Assembly: GCF_009604405.1 (NCBI RefSeq)
Contig: NZ_WEGK01000013.1
Span: forward strand, 1-64,000
Direction of reading: 5' to 3'
Length of the DNA: 64,000 nucleotides
Source of the DNA: Nocardia macrotermitis
GTDB taxonomy: Bacteria; Actinomycetota; Actinomycetes; Mycobacteriales; Mycobacteriaceae
Part shown: in pieces, positions 1-6,337 of the stretch
Position numbering within the stretch: position 1 is the first letter of the stretch
How the letters are laid out: every line of letters starts with the position of its first letter
Translations under genes and position numbers: made by a program
The notes under the pieces: generated by a model
Seen by the model: the letters and a program-made list of their open reading frames with translations, nothing else
What the model was told of the DNA's origin: nothing
Databases searched by the model: none

Positions 1-8
1 TCGCACTG

Positions 9-79
9 AAAGTGTCTTCCCGATCTGCTGTTGATTGTTGCGTAGAGAACATCAATCATCGCAGCTCGGAAGGCACTTT
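9..79. repeat. Imperfect inverted repeat at the window edge
   Basis: Bases 9-37 and 52-79 form an imperfect inverted repeat of about 27 bp. The left arm begins AAAGTGTCTTCCC and the complement of the right arm begins AAAGTGCCTTCCG; both go on to TGATTG. Arms this long enclosing about 14 bases resemble two insertion-sequence ends facing each other, or a strong hairpin. No transposase gene is seen and the left flank is cut off, so the identity is open. Confidence 0.35.
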
Positions 80-463
80 TCCTATTCCGGCACACCCCGC
101 CCCACCGACCACGTCCACGGATTCAGGCTAAGACTGATCACCGGAATCAGGTTCGGGGCCGATGTCGGCGCGGCATAGTCCGCGGACTGTCGAGCCGAAT
201 GCACGGGTTCTGGCAGCGGCGGACAGAACACGGCTCGCCCTGGTTGGATGGCCACAGGAGCTGATGGGCGACCGAGGTACCGCACTGAAACGCCATGCAT
301 GATTCGGAATGTGTTGCTGCACACTGCTGCTGGCATTGACAGGGGTTGCCGCCGTGTGGGTACGGTGGAGCGAGATGCCGGAAGAGTCGCTCGCGCAGGA
401 TTTCCTGCTCGGTAGGTGGTGGTTGTCGGTAGTGCGTGTGCGAGAGGCCAGGAGGGACGCGCG
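80..463. other. No convincing gene; upstream region of the WXG100 operon
   Basis: I see no supported gene here. The open frames on both strands lack ribosome binding sites and family resemblance. The last 20 bases carry the AGGAGGGA ribosome binding site of the first WXG100 gene, and the operon promoter should lie in this stretch. A frame open from 309 encodes a short hydrophobic start, but it has no Shine-Dalgarno sequence and runs into the WXG100 gene in another frame. Confidence 0.4.
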
Positions 464-787
464 ATGGGTGGTGAGTTGCGGGTCGATCCGAACCGGTTGT
501 GGGAGGCATCCCGGTTCGTGTCCGATCAGGCGGCAGCGATGCGGGCCCAGCTGAAACAACTCGACGACACGATCGGCAAGCGATTGCTCGCCGAGGGCTG
601 GGACAGCAAGGCCGCCTCGGCGTACGAGGGATCGTGGACCGAGTGGAAACAGGGTGCCGACACAGTCATTGCCGCGCTTGATGATTCGTCGGCCGCGTTG
701 ATCACCGCGGCGAATGGTTATGTAGCACAAGATGTTTCCTTTCATGACGGCATCGCTGGCAGCAGTCTGGATCTGCCGGAGATCTAG
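464..787 (+). CDS. WXG100-family (ESAT-6-like) protein A
   Basis: A 107-aa helical protein of WXG100 size, first gene of a five-gene operon. The turn between the two predicted helices reads EGWDSKAA with Trp46, so the canonical W-x-G is W-D-S here, a common variant. There is no signal peptide. The ATG at 464 is chosen because GGAGGGA ends 6 bases upstream; an in-frame GTG further up has no such site. WXG100 proteins pair with partners and are exported by type VII secretion (ESX) systems. It is followed 2 bases later by a second WXG100 gene and then a large toxin, so the inferred role is partner or chaperone for toxin export. No ESX core component is in the window. Confidence 0.85.
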   Translation: MGGELRVDPNRLWEASRFVSDQAAAMRAQLKQLDDTIGKRLLAEGWDSKAASAYEGSWTEWKQGADTVIAALDDSSAALITAANGYVAQDVSFHDGIAGSSLDLPEI

Positions 788-789
788 CC

Positions 790-1089
790 ATGGCCGGTAA
801 TGACGAGAAGTTCAGCGTCGACCTCGAGCTGCTGGCCGAGTCGATCGATGCCATGACGAAATTCGGTGCGGCCGTGGATACCTGGCTGGCCGAGGTCGAT
901 CGGCACATCAAGGACCTGCACATGTCGTGGACGAGTACCGCGGCCGACGCGCAGCAGGCCGCACACGGCAAGTGGGTGTCCGGTGTCGGTGAGATGCGGG
1001 AGAATCTCGCCGATCTGCGCAAGGTCGCCGAGCGCGCACACGCGAACTACAGCAACGCGGTGGACACCAACACCCGGATGTGGCCCTGA
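790..1089 (+). CDS. WXG100-family (ESAT-6-like) protein B
   Basis: A 99-aa helical protein. Trp47 in the motif SWTST occupies the WXG turn (W-T-S). It starts 2 bases after protein A ends, and its stop codon overlaps the start of the downstream toxin in a TGATG junction, which implies translational coupling. Two different WXG100 proteins ahead of a toxin fit the pattern of small helical partners co-secreted with LXG/WXG polymorphic toxins. A heterodimer with protein A is inferred, not shown. It lacks a signal peptide and transmembrane segments. Confidence 0.83.
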   Translation: MAGNDEKFSVDLELLAESIDAMTKFGAAVDTWLAEVDRHIKDLHMSWTSTAADAQQAAHGKWVSGVGEMRENLADLRKVAERAHANYSNAVDTNTRMWP

Positions 1090-2510
1090 TGGCTCCGACC
1101 GTGGCCGTCGATCCCGAAGGGTTCACCAAGGCCGCCGGAGTCTATGCGCAAGTGCACGACCAACAGCTGGTTCCGGCGATCACCGCGCTGTGCAACACCC
1201 TGAAAACGTGCGGCGGTTCGGCGGGTTCGGACAACGCCGGGCTGGCCTGGTCCAAGGAGTACGACCCGGCCGCGTACGAGGCCATCGACTCACTCGGCGA
1301 CCTCGCGCTGGCATGCGGGCAGATGCACGACCTGCTCCAGCACACCGCGGCCAATCACGCGAACGCGAACTCCCAATCCGCACCCGATCCGAAACCGGGC
1401 GACCTGGTATTCCCACCGGGATCGTTGTCGGTGTACAACCCACCCGAACCGCCCGTCACCTTCGGTGGCAGTGATCCCGAACCCACCGGCTGGGCATGGG
1501 TGAAAGGCTGTGTCCAAGGCGAGCTTTGGCCCAACGGCGACCCCGGCAAGCTCCGCGCCGCCGCCCAGGCATGGCGCACGATGCGCGACAAACTCTATGC
1601 ATCCACCGTGCCCCAGGCGCGGCCGTTCATCGACGCCCAGCACAGCCCGGACACCGCCCAAGCCCTGGAACAGCACGACATCGTCAAGGGCCAGTTCACG
1701 AGCATGGCCGAGATCTGCGACAGCCTCGCCACCTCCTGCGACTCCTACGCCACCGCGGTCGACGCCACGAAGAAAGCGATCATCAAAGCGCTGATCGAGA
1801 TGGCCGCCCTCATCGCCGCCGACCAAGCCGCAGGCGCTGCTCTGGCCTTCTTCACCGGCGGCGGCGCCGAAGCCGGCGCCCAAGGCGCGATGGCCCTGAT
1901 CATCGCCCGCGCGGGCGCAGACATCGCGAACCTCATTCGCACCCTCATCGGGCTCGCCGAGCTCTCCCGCGTCCCCGTAGCGATCTCCCAAGCGATCGCA
2001 CGGGGTGCCGAGCTACTCATCCCTCTGCTCCGCGCGGAACCGGCCCTCGCAGGGCCGATGGGGGCCGATGCGGCCGCACCAGGGTCGTTCACCTCCTGGG
2101 CCAAGCTGCGACGCCCTTCGTTGCGCCAAGGCACCGAGGATGCGATCCTGGCCCAAACCGAGACTTGGGGCCGACCTGGAGAAGCCAAGGAGTTCTACAA
2201 AGTCGCTTCCGAGCCCGAAGTCAAGGTGCCGATCAACAAGTCCTACGCCGACAAGCCATGGGTTCAGCAGCTGCCCAAGTCACCCGACGGCAGGTACTAC
2301 ATGGACAATGCGAACGGATCCATGTACCCGGTGAATCCGACCTGGGAGTTCGGACACAACAGCGGCTTCGAGAACCGCAAACTGCTCGCGGACGCCCAGG
2401 CGCAGAATATGACTCAGGAGCAGCTGAACGACTACGTCAACAGCCACCCCGACTACTTCCACGTCGAGGACCGATACGGCAACCGCAGCCACCGAAGGGA
2501 ACAGAAGTAG
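1089..2510 (+). CDS. Type VII-associated polymorphic toxin with C-terminal GH-E nuclease domain
   Basis: A 473-aa protein. Residues 1-95 are helical and WXG100-like. A Pro-rich linker is followed by an Ala-rich helical middle (about 130-300). The C-terminal about 130 residues contain the WEFGHNSGFENRKLL motif, with Gly-His at 422-423 and a nearby Glu. This matches the GH-E class of HNH/EndoVII-fold nucleases used as toxin tips. The start is the ATG at 1089 overlapping the previous stop; a GTG at 1080 would add three residues. An ankyrin gene begins on the last base of this gene's stop codon, as expected for a cognate immunity protein. Predicted action is nucleic-acid cleavage in competitor cells; delivery by ESX is inferred. 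An unrelated C-terminal toxin fold with a chance motif is possible but less likely. Confidence 0.8.
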   Translation: MAPTVAVDPEGFTKAAGVYAQVHDQQLVPAITALCNTLKTCGGSAGSDNAGLAWSKEYDPAAYEAIDSLGDLALACGQMHDLLQHTAANHANANSQSAPDPKPGDLVFPPGSLSVYNPPEPPVTFGGSDPEPTGWAWVKGCVQGELWPNGDPGKLRAAAQAWRTMRDKLYASTVPQARPFIDAQHSPDTAQALEQHDIVKGQFTSMAEICDSLATSCDSYATAVDATKKAIIKALIEMAALIAADQAAGAALAFFTGGGAEAGAQGAMALIIARAGADIANLIRTLIGLAELSRVPVAISQAIARGAELLIPLLRAEPALAGPMGADAAAPGSFTSWAKLRRPSLRQGTEDAILAQTETWGRPGEAKEFYKVASEPEVKVPINKSYADKPWVQQLPKSPDGRYYMDNANGSMYPVNPTWEFGHNSGFENRKLLADAQAQNMTQEQLNDYVNSHPDYFHVEDRYGNRSHRREQK

Positions 2511-2944
2511 TGACCGAGTTGGATGAATACGGCCGATCAGCATTGCACTACGCCGCCCTTGACGGCGACCTGACCGACGTCGAACGACTGCTCGCCAGCG
2601 AAGAGGTCAACTTCCCTGACTCCGCAGGATGGACCCCGTTGCATTTCGCGGCGAGCCGAGGACGTCCAGATGTCGTCGAACGTCTCCTCGACGCCGGAGC
2701 CGACATCGACGCCCTCACCGAAAGAGGAATGCCCGCCATATATTGGGCCGCGGTTGCCCCCACCGGGGATCCCGTGCAAACGATCCGAATTCTCCGGGCT
2801 CGAGGGGCCGATCCAACTCGGAAGACAATGACGGACAAATACGGATATTTCCCACCACGAAGCCCCTTGGACCACATCGCCGACCCCAACGCCAAGGGCA
2901 ACCCCGCAATCGTCGCCGAGTTCGCGGACCTGCTCGATGAGTGA
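2510..2944 (+). CDS. Ankyrin-repeat protein, probable immunity factor
   Basis: A 144-aa soluble protein with three to four ankyrin repeats. The first two contain GRSALHYAALDGDLTDVERL and GWTPLHFAASRGRPDVVERL. The GTG start overlaps the toxin stop by one base (TAGTG), so expression is coupled to the toxin. Ankyrin proteins are among the recurring immunity families in polymorphic toxin loci (established for such systems); binding of this toxin's GH-E domain is inferred from position only. No signal peptide is present, fitting a cytoplasmic neutraliser. The 3' end overlaps the next gene by 8 bases. Confidence 0.85.
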   Translation: MTELDEYGRSALHYAALDGDLTDVERLLASEEVNFPDSAGWTPLHFAASRGRPDVVERLLDAGADIDALTERGMPAIYWAAVAPTGDPVQTIRILRARGADPTRKTMTDKYGYFPPRSPLDHIADPNAKGNPAIVAEFADLLDE

Positions 2945-3368
2945 CCTCACCGACGTCGACGCGGCACTCGCCGACATCCGCGCCAAAGCCGACCTCGTCC
3001 GCACCACGATGGCGAAGATCCAGGGCGTCGGCAAGGCAGCTAACGGAACAATCGTCGCGACCGTTGACGCCGCCGGACATCTCCGCGATCTCCACCTCCC
3101 CCGCGATACATCCCGGTTGGGAACCCAACTCGCCCAACTCATCCTCGAAGCGACCGCAGCCGCCGAACGCGACGCCGCGAAACAAGCCGCGGCAGCAACA
3201 CGTCCCTTGACCAGCGACCCCCGAGTCCAGGCCGGGCTCGAGGCCATCCGCGAAACGTTCCCCAGTACGGACGAACCCGCGAAGCGAAAACCCATGACCG
3301 AGGCCGAGATACAAGCCGCTGACGATGCCTACTTCGAACGCATGAACGGAACCGGATGGCGAGAATGA
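2937..3368 (+). CDS. YbaB/EbfC-like protein
   Basis: A 143-aa protein whose N-terminal about 90 residues follow the YbaB/EbfC pattern: an N-terminal helix, then a beta segment GTIVATVDAAGHLRDLHL, then a long Ala-rich helix. An extra charged tail follows. YbaB proteins are small nucleoid-associated dimers, and divergent YbaB-like proteins are frequent next to WXG100 and toxin genes in nocardiae. It overlaps the ankyrin gene by 8 bases and ends the operon. Whether it binds DNA or acts as a secretion accessory cannot be told from sequence. Confidence 0.65.
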   Translation: MSDLTDVDAALADIRAKADLVRTTMAKIQGVGKAANGTIVATVDAAGHLRDLHLPRDTSRLGTQLAQLILEATAAAERDAAKQAAAATRPLTSDPRVQAGLEAIRETFPSTDEPAKRKPMTEAEIQAADDAYFERMNGTGWRE

Positions 3369-3480
3369 GGCCACGAGTCCTCCCTATCACCGGCGCGATG
3401 CTGCGGTATCTCAGGTGAGTCGGCTCGTTGCCGTAGCGGCTTCGAGGTTGCCGCCGCCGGTGCATCGAGGCTGGTAATTC

Positions 3481-3624
3481 TCATGTGTCCAAACGGGTTT
3501 CGGGTTCGGACCAGTCGTTGTAGATGCTCAGGTCATCCGAGTCGGTGTCGACGTCAGTGTCGGTGAACTTGGTCAGCTCGATCGCGATGGTCAATCGCGT
3601 ACGTTGGGTCGGCTTGTCGCTCAA
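3481..3624 (-). CDS. Small acidic protein, unknown function
   Basis: A 47-aa frame on the minus strand. The TTG start is preceded by GAGGAGAATGCA, so an AGGAG site sits about 6 bases upstream, and third codon positions are G/C-rich. The product begins MSDKPTQRTRLTIAIEL and continues with an Asp-rich stretch (TDTDVDTDSDD); it has no signal peptide or membrane segment. I do not recognise the family. It is read divergently from the small basic gene at 3848, and the shared interval contains 11-bp direct repeats, suggesting a co-regulated accessory module. Confidence 0.5.
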   Translation of the reverse strand: MSDKPTQRTRLTIAIELTKFTDTDVDTDSDDLSIYNDWSEPETRLDT

Positions 3625-3689
3625 TGCATTCTCCTCGGGAGTCGTTCACGTCCCTGTCAGTTTCGACGGGTACCGAGGGACACGTAGGG

Positions 3690-3711
3690 CTACGCAGGGG
3701 CTACGCAGGGG
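3690..3711. promoter_or_regulatory. Tandem 11-bp direct repeats in a divergent intergenic region
   Basis: CTACGCAGGGG occurs twice back to back (3690-3700 and 3701-3711), preceded by a partial copy ACACGTAGGG. A period of 11 bp places the copies on one face of the helix, as for regulators that bind head to tail. The array lies between the divergent small genes at 3624 (minus) and 3848 (plus). A regulatory role is inferred. Confidence 0.4.
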
Positions 3712-3732
3712 CTGAAAGGTAGACAGCCCCTG
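3706..3732. terminator. 9-bp perfect inverted repeat, terminator or operator
   Basis: CAGGGGCTG (3706-3714) and CAGCCCCTG (3724-3732) are perfect complements around a 9-base loop. The left arm overlaps the second 11-bp direct repeat. There is no T-run on either side, so an operator or attenuator is as likely as a terminator. Confidence 0.35.
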
Positions 3733-3847
3733 AAATTCCGTTAATCTAAATGGCGTCGGTAGCGAAATGCTTCCGGCGCATCCTCAATGGGGTCATCTGC
3801 GGTTTGCGACGTGGATGGCTGCGTCCTTGAGAGGAGGTGAAAACCAC

Positions 3848-3982
3848 GTGTCCAAGAGAAGGAGGAAAGCTAGGAGGAGAACCTCGGCAGTAGTAGGCGT
3901 TACCGCCGAGGTCCCCCTCCGCTACGCAAACACCCCGATCATCTGGGCTTTTCTTGCGATGATGATGCACGGTCTGCTCTAA
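3848..3982 (+). CDS. Small basic protein with a C-terminal hydrophobic helix, unknown
   Basis: A 44-aa frame that starts at GTG 3848 behind a near-ideal ribosome binding site (AGGAGGTGA, 3832-3840, spacing 7). A strong hairpin terminator begins 5 bases after its stop. The product begins MSKRRRKARRRTSAVV and ends in a hydrophobic run (IIWAFLAMMMHGLL), so it could be a small membrane-anchored or membrane-active peptide. The Arg/Lys-rich start resembles tiny actinobacterial ribosome-associated proteins, but the hydrophobic tail does not. Signals at both ends support a real gene; the function is unknown. Confidence 0.5.
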   Translation: MSKRRRKARRRTSAVVGVTAEVPLRYANTPIIWAFLAMMMHGLL

Positions 3983-3986
3983 CTCT

Positions 3987-4023
3987 GAGCGCGGGTCCAC
4001 TGTCCTACCAGTGGCCCGCGCTC
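3987..4023 (+). terminator. Rho-independent terminator of the small basic gene
   Basis: GAGCGCGGG (3987-3995) pairs with CCCGCGCTC (4015-4023). Inside them CCACTG pairs with CAGTGG, giving a stem of about 15 bp. It is followed by TTGTGTTT and sits immediately after the stop codon at 3982. Confidence 0.85.
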
Positions 4024-4131
4024 TTGTGTTTGCGTGTATCTAATGTATCTATAAGGGTGGGTACTAGCAATCATTATTCCCTTATTTACGGGTATCAGTA
4101 GGAACGGAGTAAGGAAATAAGGAGGAGAAGT

Positions 4132-4155
4132 ATGGCTACGACCAAACGATTCTGA
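4132..4155 (+). CDS. Seven-codon reading frame with strong RBS; possible broken small gene
   Basis: AAGGAGGAGAAGT is followed by ATG and a stop after seven codons (MATTKRF). A +1 shift at the end would continue as LTVSIVVFIA before another stop, so this could be a frameshifted tiny membrane peptide or the truncated head of a lost gene. The ribosome binding site is excellent but nothing else supports expression. Confidence 0.25.
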   Translation: MATTKRF

Positions 4156-4319
4156 CGGTTAGCATCGTTGTTTTCATCGCGTGAGCAGGTTCGCGCGAGC
4201 CAGTTCGTTACGAACTGCCGAGGTCAGGAACGGATTGCCCCTGGTGCTGGCTGCACCAATCGGCGTGCGAACACCACCGTGCCGCCGACCGTGAACCGCA
4301 CCGCCCGCGCCTGGATCTC

Positions 4320-4346
4320 GTGGGCCCGCTCGCGCGGGGATCGGCC
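4320..4346 (+). repeat. Degenerate CRISPR-repeat-like sequence upstream of the array
   Basis: GTGGGCCCGCTCGCGCGGGG followed by ATCGGCC resembles the array repeat with one gap and about five mismatches. It lies 121 bases before the first true repeat. It may be an old repeat or simply a similar GC-rich palindrome. Confidence 0.2.
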
Positions 4347-4467
4347 TGAACTCGGACTGACTGCGGTGTCGTCTGACAGTGTGAAGAGACAGTCCGAAGT
4401 AAGCCTGGCCCGATACCAAGTGATGAAAAATGGCTACTCTGAGCGATAGCGTTGCAGGTCAGCAAGT

Positions 4468-5043
4468 GTCGGCCCCGCGCACGCGGGGATGGTCCTACAG
4501 CCGCGACCATCTATCTCGTTGCGACACAGTCGGCCCCGCGCACGCGGGGATGGTCCTCCCCTTCAAAACTGGGACCCGCGAACAAAAACGTCGGCCCCGC
4601 GCACGCGGGGATGGTCCGAGCTGACGGTCCGCGAAGATGTTGACTCGGTGGTCGGCCCCGCGCACGCGGGGGTGGTCCTCGACGTCGCGCGCCAGCGTAT
4701 GGCGGGTGATTGTCGGCCCCGCGCACGCGGGGATGGTCCTTCCGCGGACGGATACGACATCGATTCACTGCTGTCGGCCCCGCGCACGCGGGGATGGTCC
4801 CCGCATCGGAGATCGAGGTCGCGGTGTCCTGTGGTCGGCCTCGCGCACGCGGGGATGGTCCGAACGGTGCCCGGTGGGGTGGCCGGTTGCAGAAGTCGGC
4901 CCCGCACGCGCGGGGATGTTCCGGTCAACGGGCCGTGGCCGGGCCGGACCTTGCGGTCGGTCCCGCACGCGCGGGGATGGTTCGCGCTGCACTCGTATGA
5001 CGACTCGGGTGTGTTGGTCAGTCCCGTGCTCGCGGGATCGTCC
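4468..5043 (+). CRISPR. CRISPR array, type I-E repeats, 10 repeats and 9 spacers
   Basis: Repeats are 28 bp, begin GTCGGCCCCGCGCACG and end GGGGATGGTCC. They start at 4468, 4529, 4590, 4651, 4712, 4773, 4834, 4895, 4956 and 5017. Every spacer is 33 bp (61-bp period). Repeats 1, 2, 3, 5 and 6 are identical, 4 and 7 carry one change, 8 and 9 carry more, and repeat 10 is strongly degenerate. Decay at the right end places the leader and newest spacers on the left, with transcription left to right. The palindromic repeat with 33-bp spacers is typical of actinobacterial type I-E. No cas genes lie in the window, so the array is orphan or its cas operon is beyond the left edge. Confidence 0.97.
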
Positions 5044-5138
5044 GGCTGGCTCAGCAGCGTAGTGTCTTGACAAAGGCTACTGAGCAGGTCATATTCGAAC
5101 CACTCGAATACGTAATCGTGGCACGGGTGCCGTGAGAA

Positions 5139-5165
5139 GGGGTTCAAGTCCCCCTTCGCCCACCA
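5139..5165 (+). other. 3' fragment of a tRNA gene, probable attachment (att) site
   Basis: Bases 5139-5165 read as the end of a tRNA: GGGG, T-loop TTCAAGT, CCCCC, acceptor strand TTCGCCC, discriminator A and encoded CCA. The sequence matches the 3' end of actinobacterial leucine-type tRNAs. No 5' acceptor strand (GGGCGAA), D-arm or anticodon arm can be folded upstream, and even the first T-stem pair (A5138/C5154) is lost. A bare 3' end followed by a terminator is what integration of an element into a tRNA leaves at the distal junction, so the element should lie to the left, with the intact tRNA at its other end outside the window. Confidence 0.65.
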
Positions 5166-5169
5166 GAAC

Positions 5170-5208
5170 GAATGAGGGCCGGAGATCTTCTCCGGCCCTC
5201 ATTCTTTT
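5170..5208 (+). terminator. Strong terminator behind the tRNA fragment
   Basis: GAATGAGGGCCGGAGA (5170-5185) is perfectly complementary to 5189-5204 with a 3-base loop, followed by TTTT. It is probably the original terminator of the tRNA gene whose 3' end lies immediately upstream. Confidence 0.9.
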
Positions 5209-5383
5209 CGGTATCGGATCGGGTTCCCCTGTCGGATCGGGGTTCCCGGGGCGGTCCGGTTCCGGTTCGGCGTGTCCCGGTTGTCGAATCGGTGGGTTTG
5301 TCGGGAATTTCACATCTGTGGCCACTTTTTGCCATCCGGCAGACCGTGCGGTCTGTATCGGTGCTGGGTCAGGTGTCGTGGAG

Positions 5384-5596
5384 TCAGGTCAGGTATTCGG
5401 CGAAGCAATTCACGTAGGACGAGAGGGTCGGTGCCTCGGCCATGGTGTCCGCGTGGTGGTGGACCTGGCGATAACGGGCGAGGCGGTCGGTTCGGTATGC
5501 GGCCGAGGCCGATGTGATGTCGGTGTGGGTGAGGTGGTCGCTCAGGACGGCCTCGCGCAGGGGGAACGGCCAGGTTCCGTCGTGCAGGTTCGATAC
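5384..5596 (-). pseudogene. C-terminal remnant of an unidentified gene
   Basis: The minus frame from 5596 to the stop at 5384 encodes about 70 residues with normal GC-rich codon use (begins VSNLHDGTWPFPLREAVL, includes RYRQVHHHADTMAE). An in-frame stop immediately upstream and no ribosome binding site show that it lacks its beginning. Upstream sequence passes into a truncated nitroreductase, so a deletion probably joined two decayed genes. I do not recognise the family. Confidence 0.5.
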
Positions 5597-5624
5597 TCAG
5601 GCGGGGCTTGGCGCAAAGTGGCCG

Positions 5625-5910
5625 ACAGGTGATAGGCGCTCTCTCTCATCCGGCGCTTCACCGGATCGACCGCACCCGCCAGCCGCGCGCGGACCGAGTC
5701 GAGCGCGGAGATATCGGGAACGATGGCCTCGTGCAGCCGCGCCCGCTGTTCCGCTGATCTGACCACGACGAAATCCCAGAGCTGGGAATTCTCCGGACTC
5801 GACGCTCTGGCGCCCGCCCGGATCAGTCTGTCGATCAGTTCGTCGGGCACCGGATCCCCGGACAACCATCGCATGGTCATCGGCGACTCCATCGCATCGA
5901 ACACATCCAT
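5625..5910 (-). pseudogene. Truncated nitroreductase (N-terminal part only)
   Basis: The frame starts at 5910 (MDVFDAMESPMTMRWLSGD) and follows the nitroreductase N-terminus through DPVPDELIDRLIRAG and NSQLWDFVVVRSAEQRARL, the FMN-binding start of the fold. Homology stops at about residue 95, after which the frame runs into unrelated sequence; the C-terminal half (about 100 residues) is absent. Read divergently from the GAF fragment at 5950. Confidence 0.7.
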
Positions 5911-5949
5911 GTTCCACCTCCACGCTGTCGGTTCTTCGCATCAATCTGT

Positions 5950-6205
5950 CGTCGTTGGGATTTCGTGCACCCGGGAGTACGCCCGCACCGATCCGCTCTT
6001 CCGGTCCGTCGCCGATCTCGTTGTCTCCGAAGGTTTCCACAGCTGGATGGGGATGCCGGTGTGCAGCGGTGACAGTCCGCGCGGCACCCTCTGCCTGTAC
6101 TGGAACACCGTCGTCACCTATCGGGAGGATCTGGTTCTGCGGGCTCAGGAGTTGGCGGACATTCTCGGCAAGCATCTCGAGCGCTACCTGTCGGTGCCCG
6201 ACTGA
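5950..6205 (+). pseudogene. C-terminal fragment of a GAF-domain protein
   Basis: Residues encoded from about 5955 to the stop at 6205 read like the second half of a GAF domain: FRSVADLVVSEGFHSWMGMP, then RGTLCLYWNTVVTY, then a helix ADILGKHLERYL. No plausible start or N-terminal half precedes them; the upstream sequence is antisense to the nitroreductase fragment. The parent protein was probably a GAF-type regulator, but the partner domain is missing. Confidence 0.6.
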
Positions 6206-6278
6206 GGTCCCTGCGGCGAGTCTGCACGCGTTCCGTGCATTCGCTCGATCGGCCTCGCTCCCGATCGACGTCGGCGAT

Positions 6279-6320
6279 ACTCTGTTTACAGAGTATTCAT
6301 GCTGGTTACGGAGTATTCCG
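6279..6320 (+). promoter_or_regulatory. Direct and inverted repeats upstream of the HTH regulator
   Basis: ACTCTGTTTACAGAGT (6279-6294) is a perfect 6-bp inverted repeat. TTACAGAGTATTC recurs as TTACGGAGTATTC 20 bp downstream (6286 and 6306), two helical turns apart. They lie just before the HTH gene at 6338 and are a likely autoregulatory site; this is inferred from layout. Confidence 0.45.
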
Positions 6321-6337
6321 GGCGGGGAAAACAAGGT

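Larger units (their letters stand above)
4024..4467. other. AT-richer spacer and CRISPR leader region
   Basis: The first 110 bases are unusually AT-rich for this genome. The remainder precedes the first CRISPR repeat, and its last 60 bases, including GATGAAAAATGGC, should be the leader because the array degenerates at its other end. No cas gene is present here. Confidence 0.5.

Noticed and set aside
4452..5147. Several overlapping frames with repeated Ser-Ala-Pro-Arg-Thr-Arg-Gly-Trp-Ser units on both strands
   Set aside because: They are translations of the CRISPR repeats; the unit spacing is exactly the 61-bp repeat period.
5060..5165. A complete tRNA gene
   Set aside because: Only the T-arm, acceptor 3' strand and CCA are present; no matching 5' acceptor strand, D-arm or anticodon arm can be folded upstream.
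5089..5335. Minus-strand frames containing a VGEGGLEP motif
   Set aside because: This motif is the antisense translation of tRNA 3' ends and is a known annotation artefact.
4024..6337. cas genes next to the CRISPR array
   Set aside because: No frame of adequate length or with Cas motifs occurs on either side of the array within the window.
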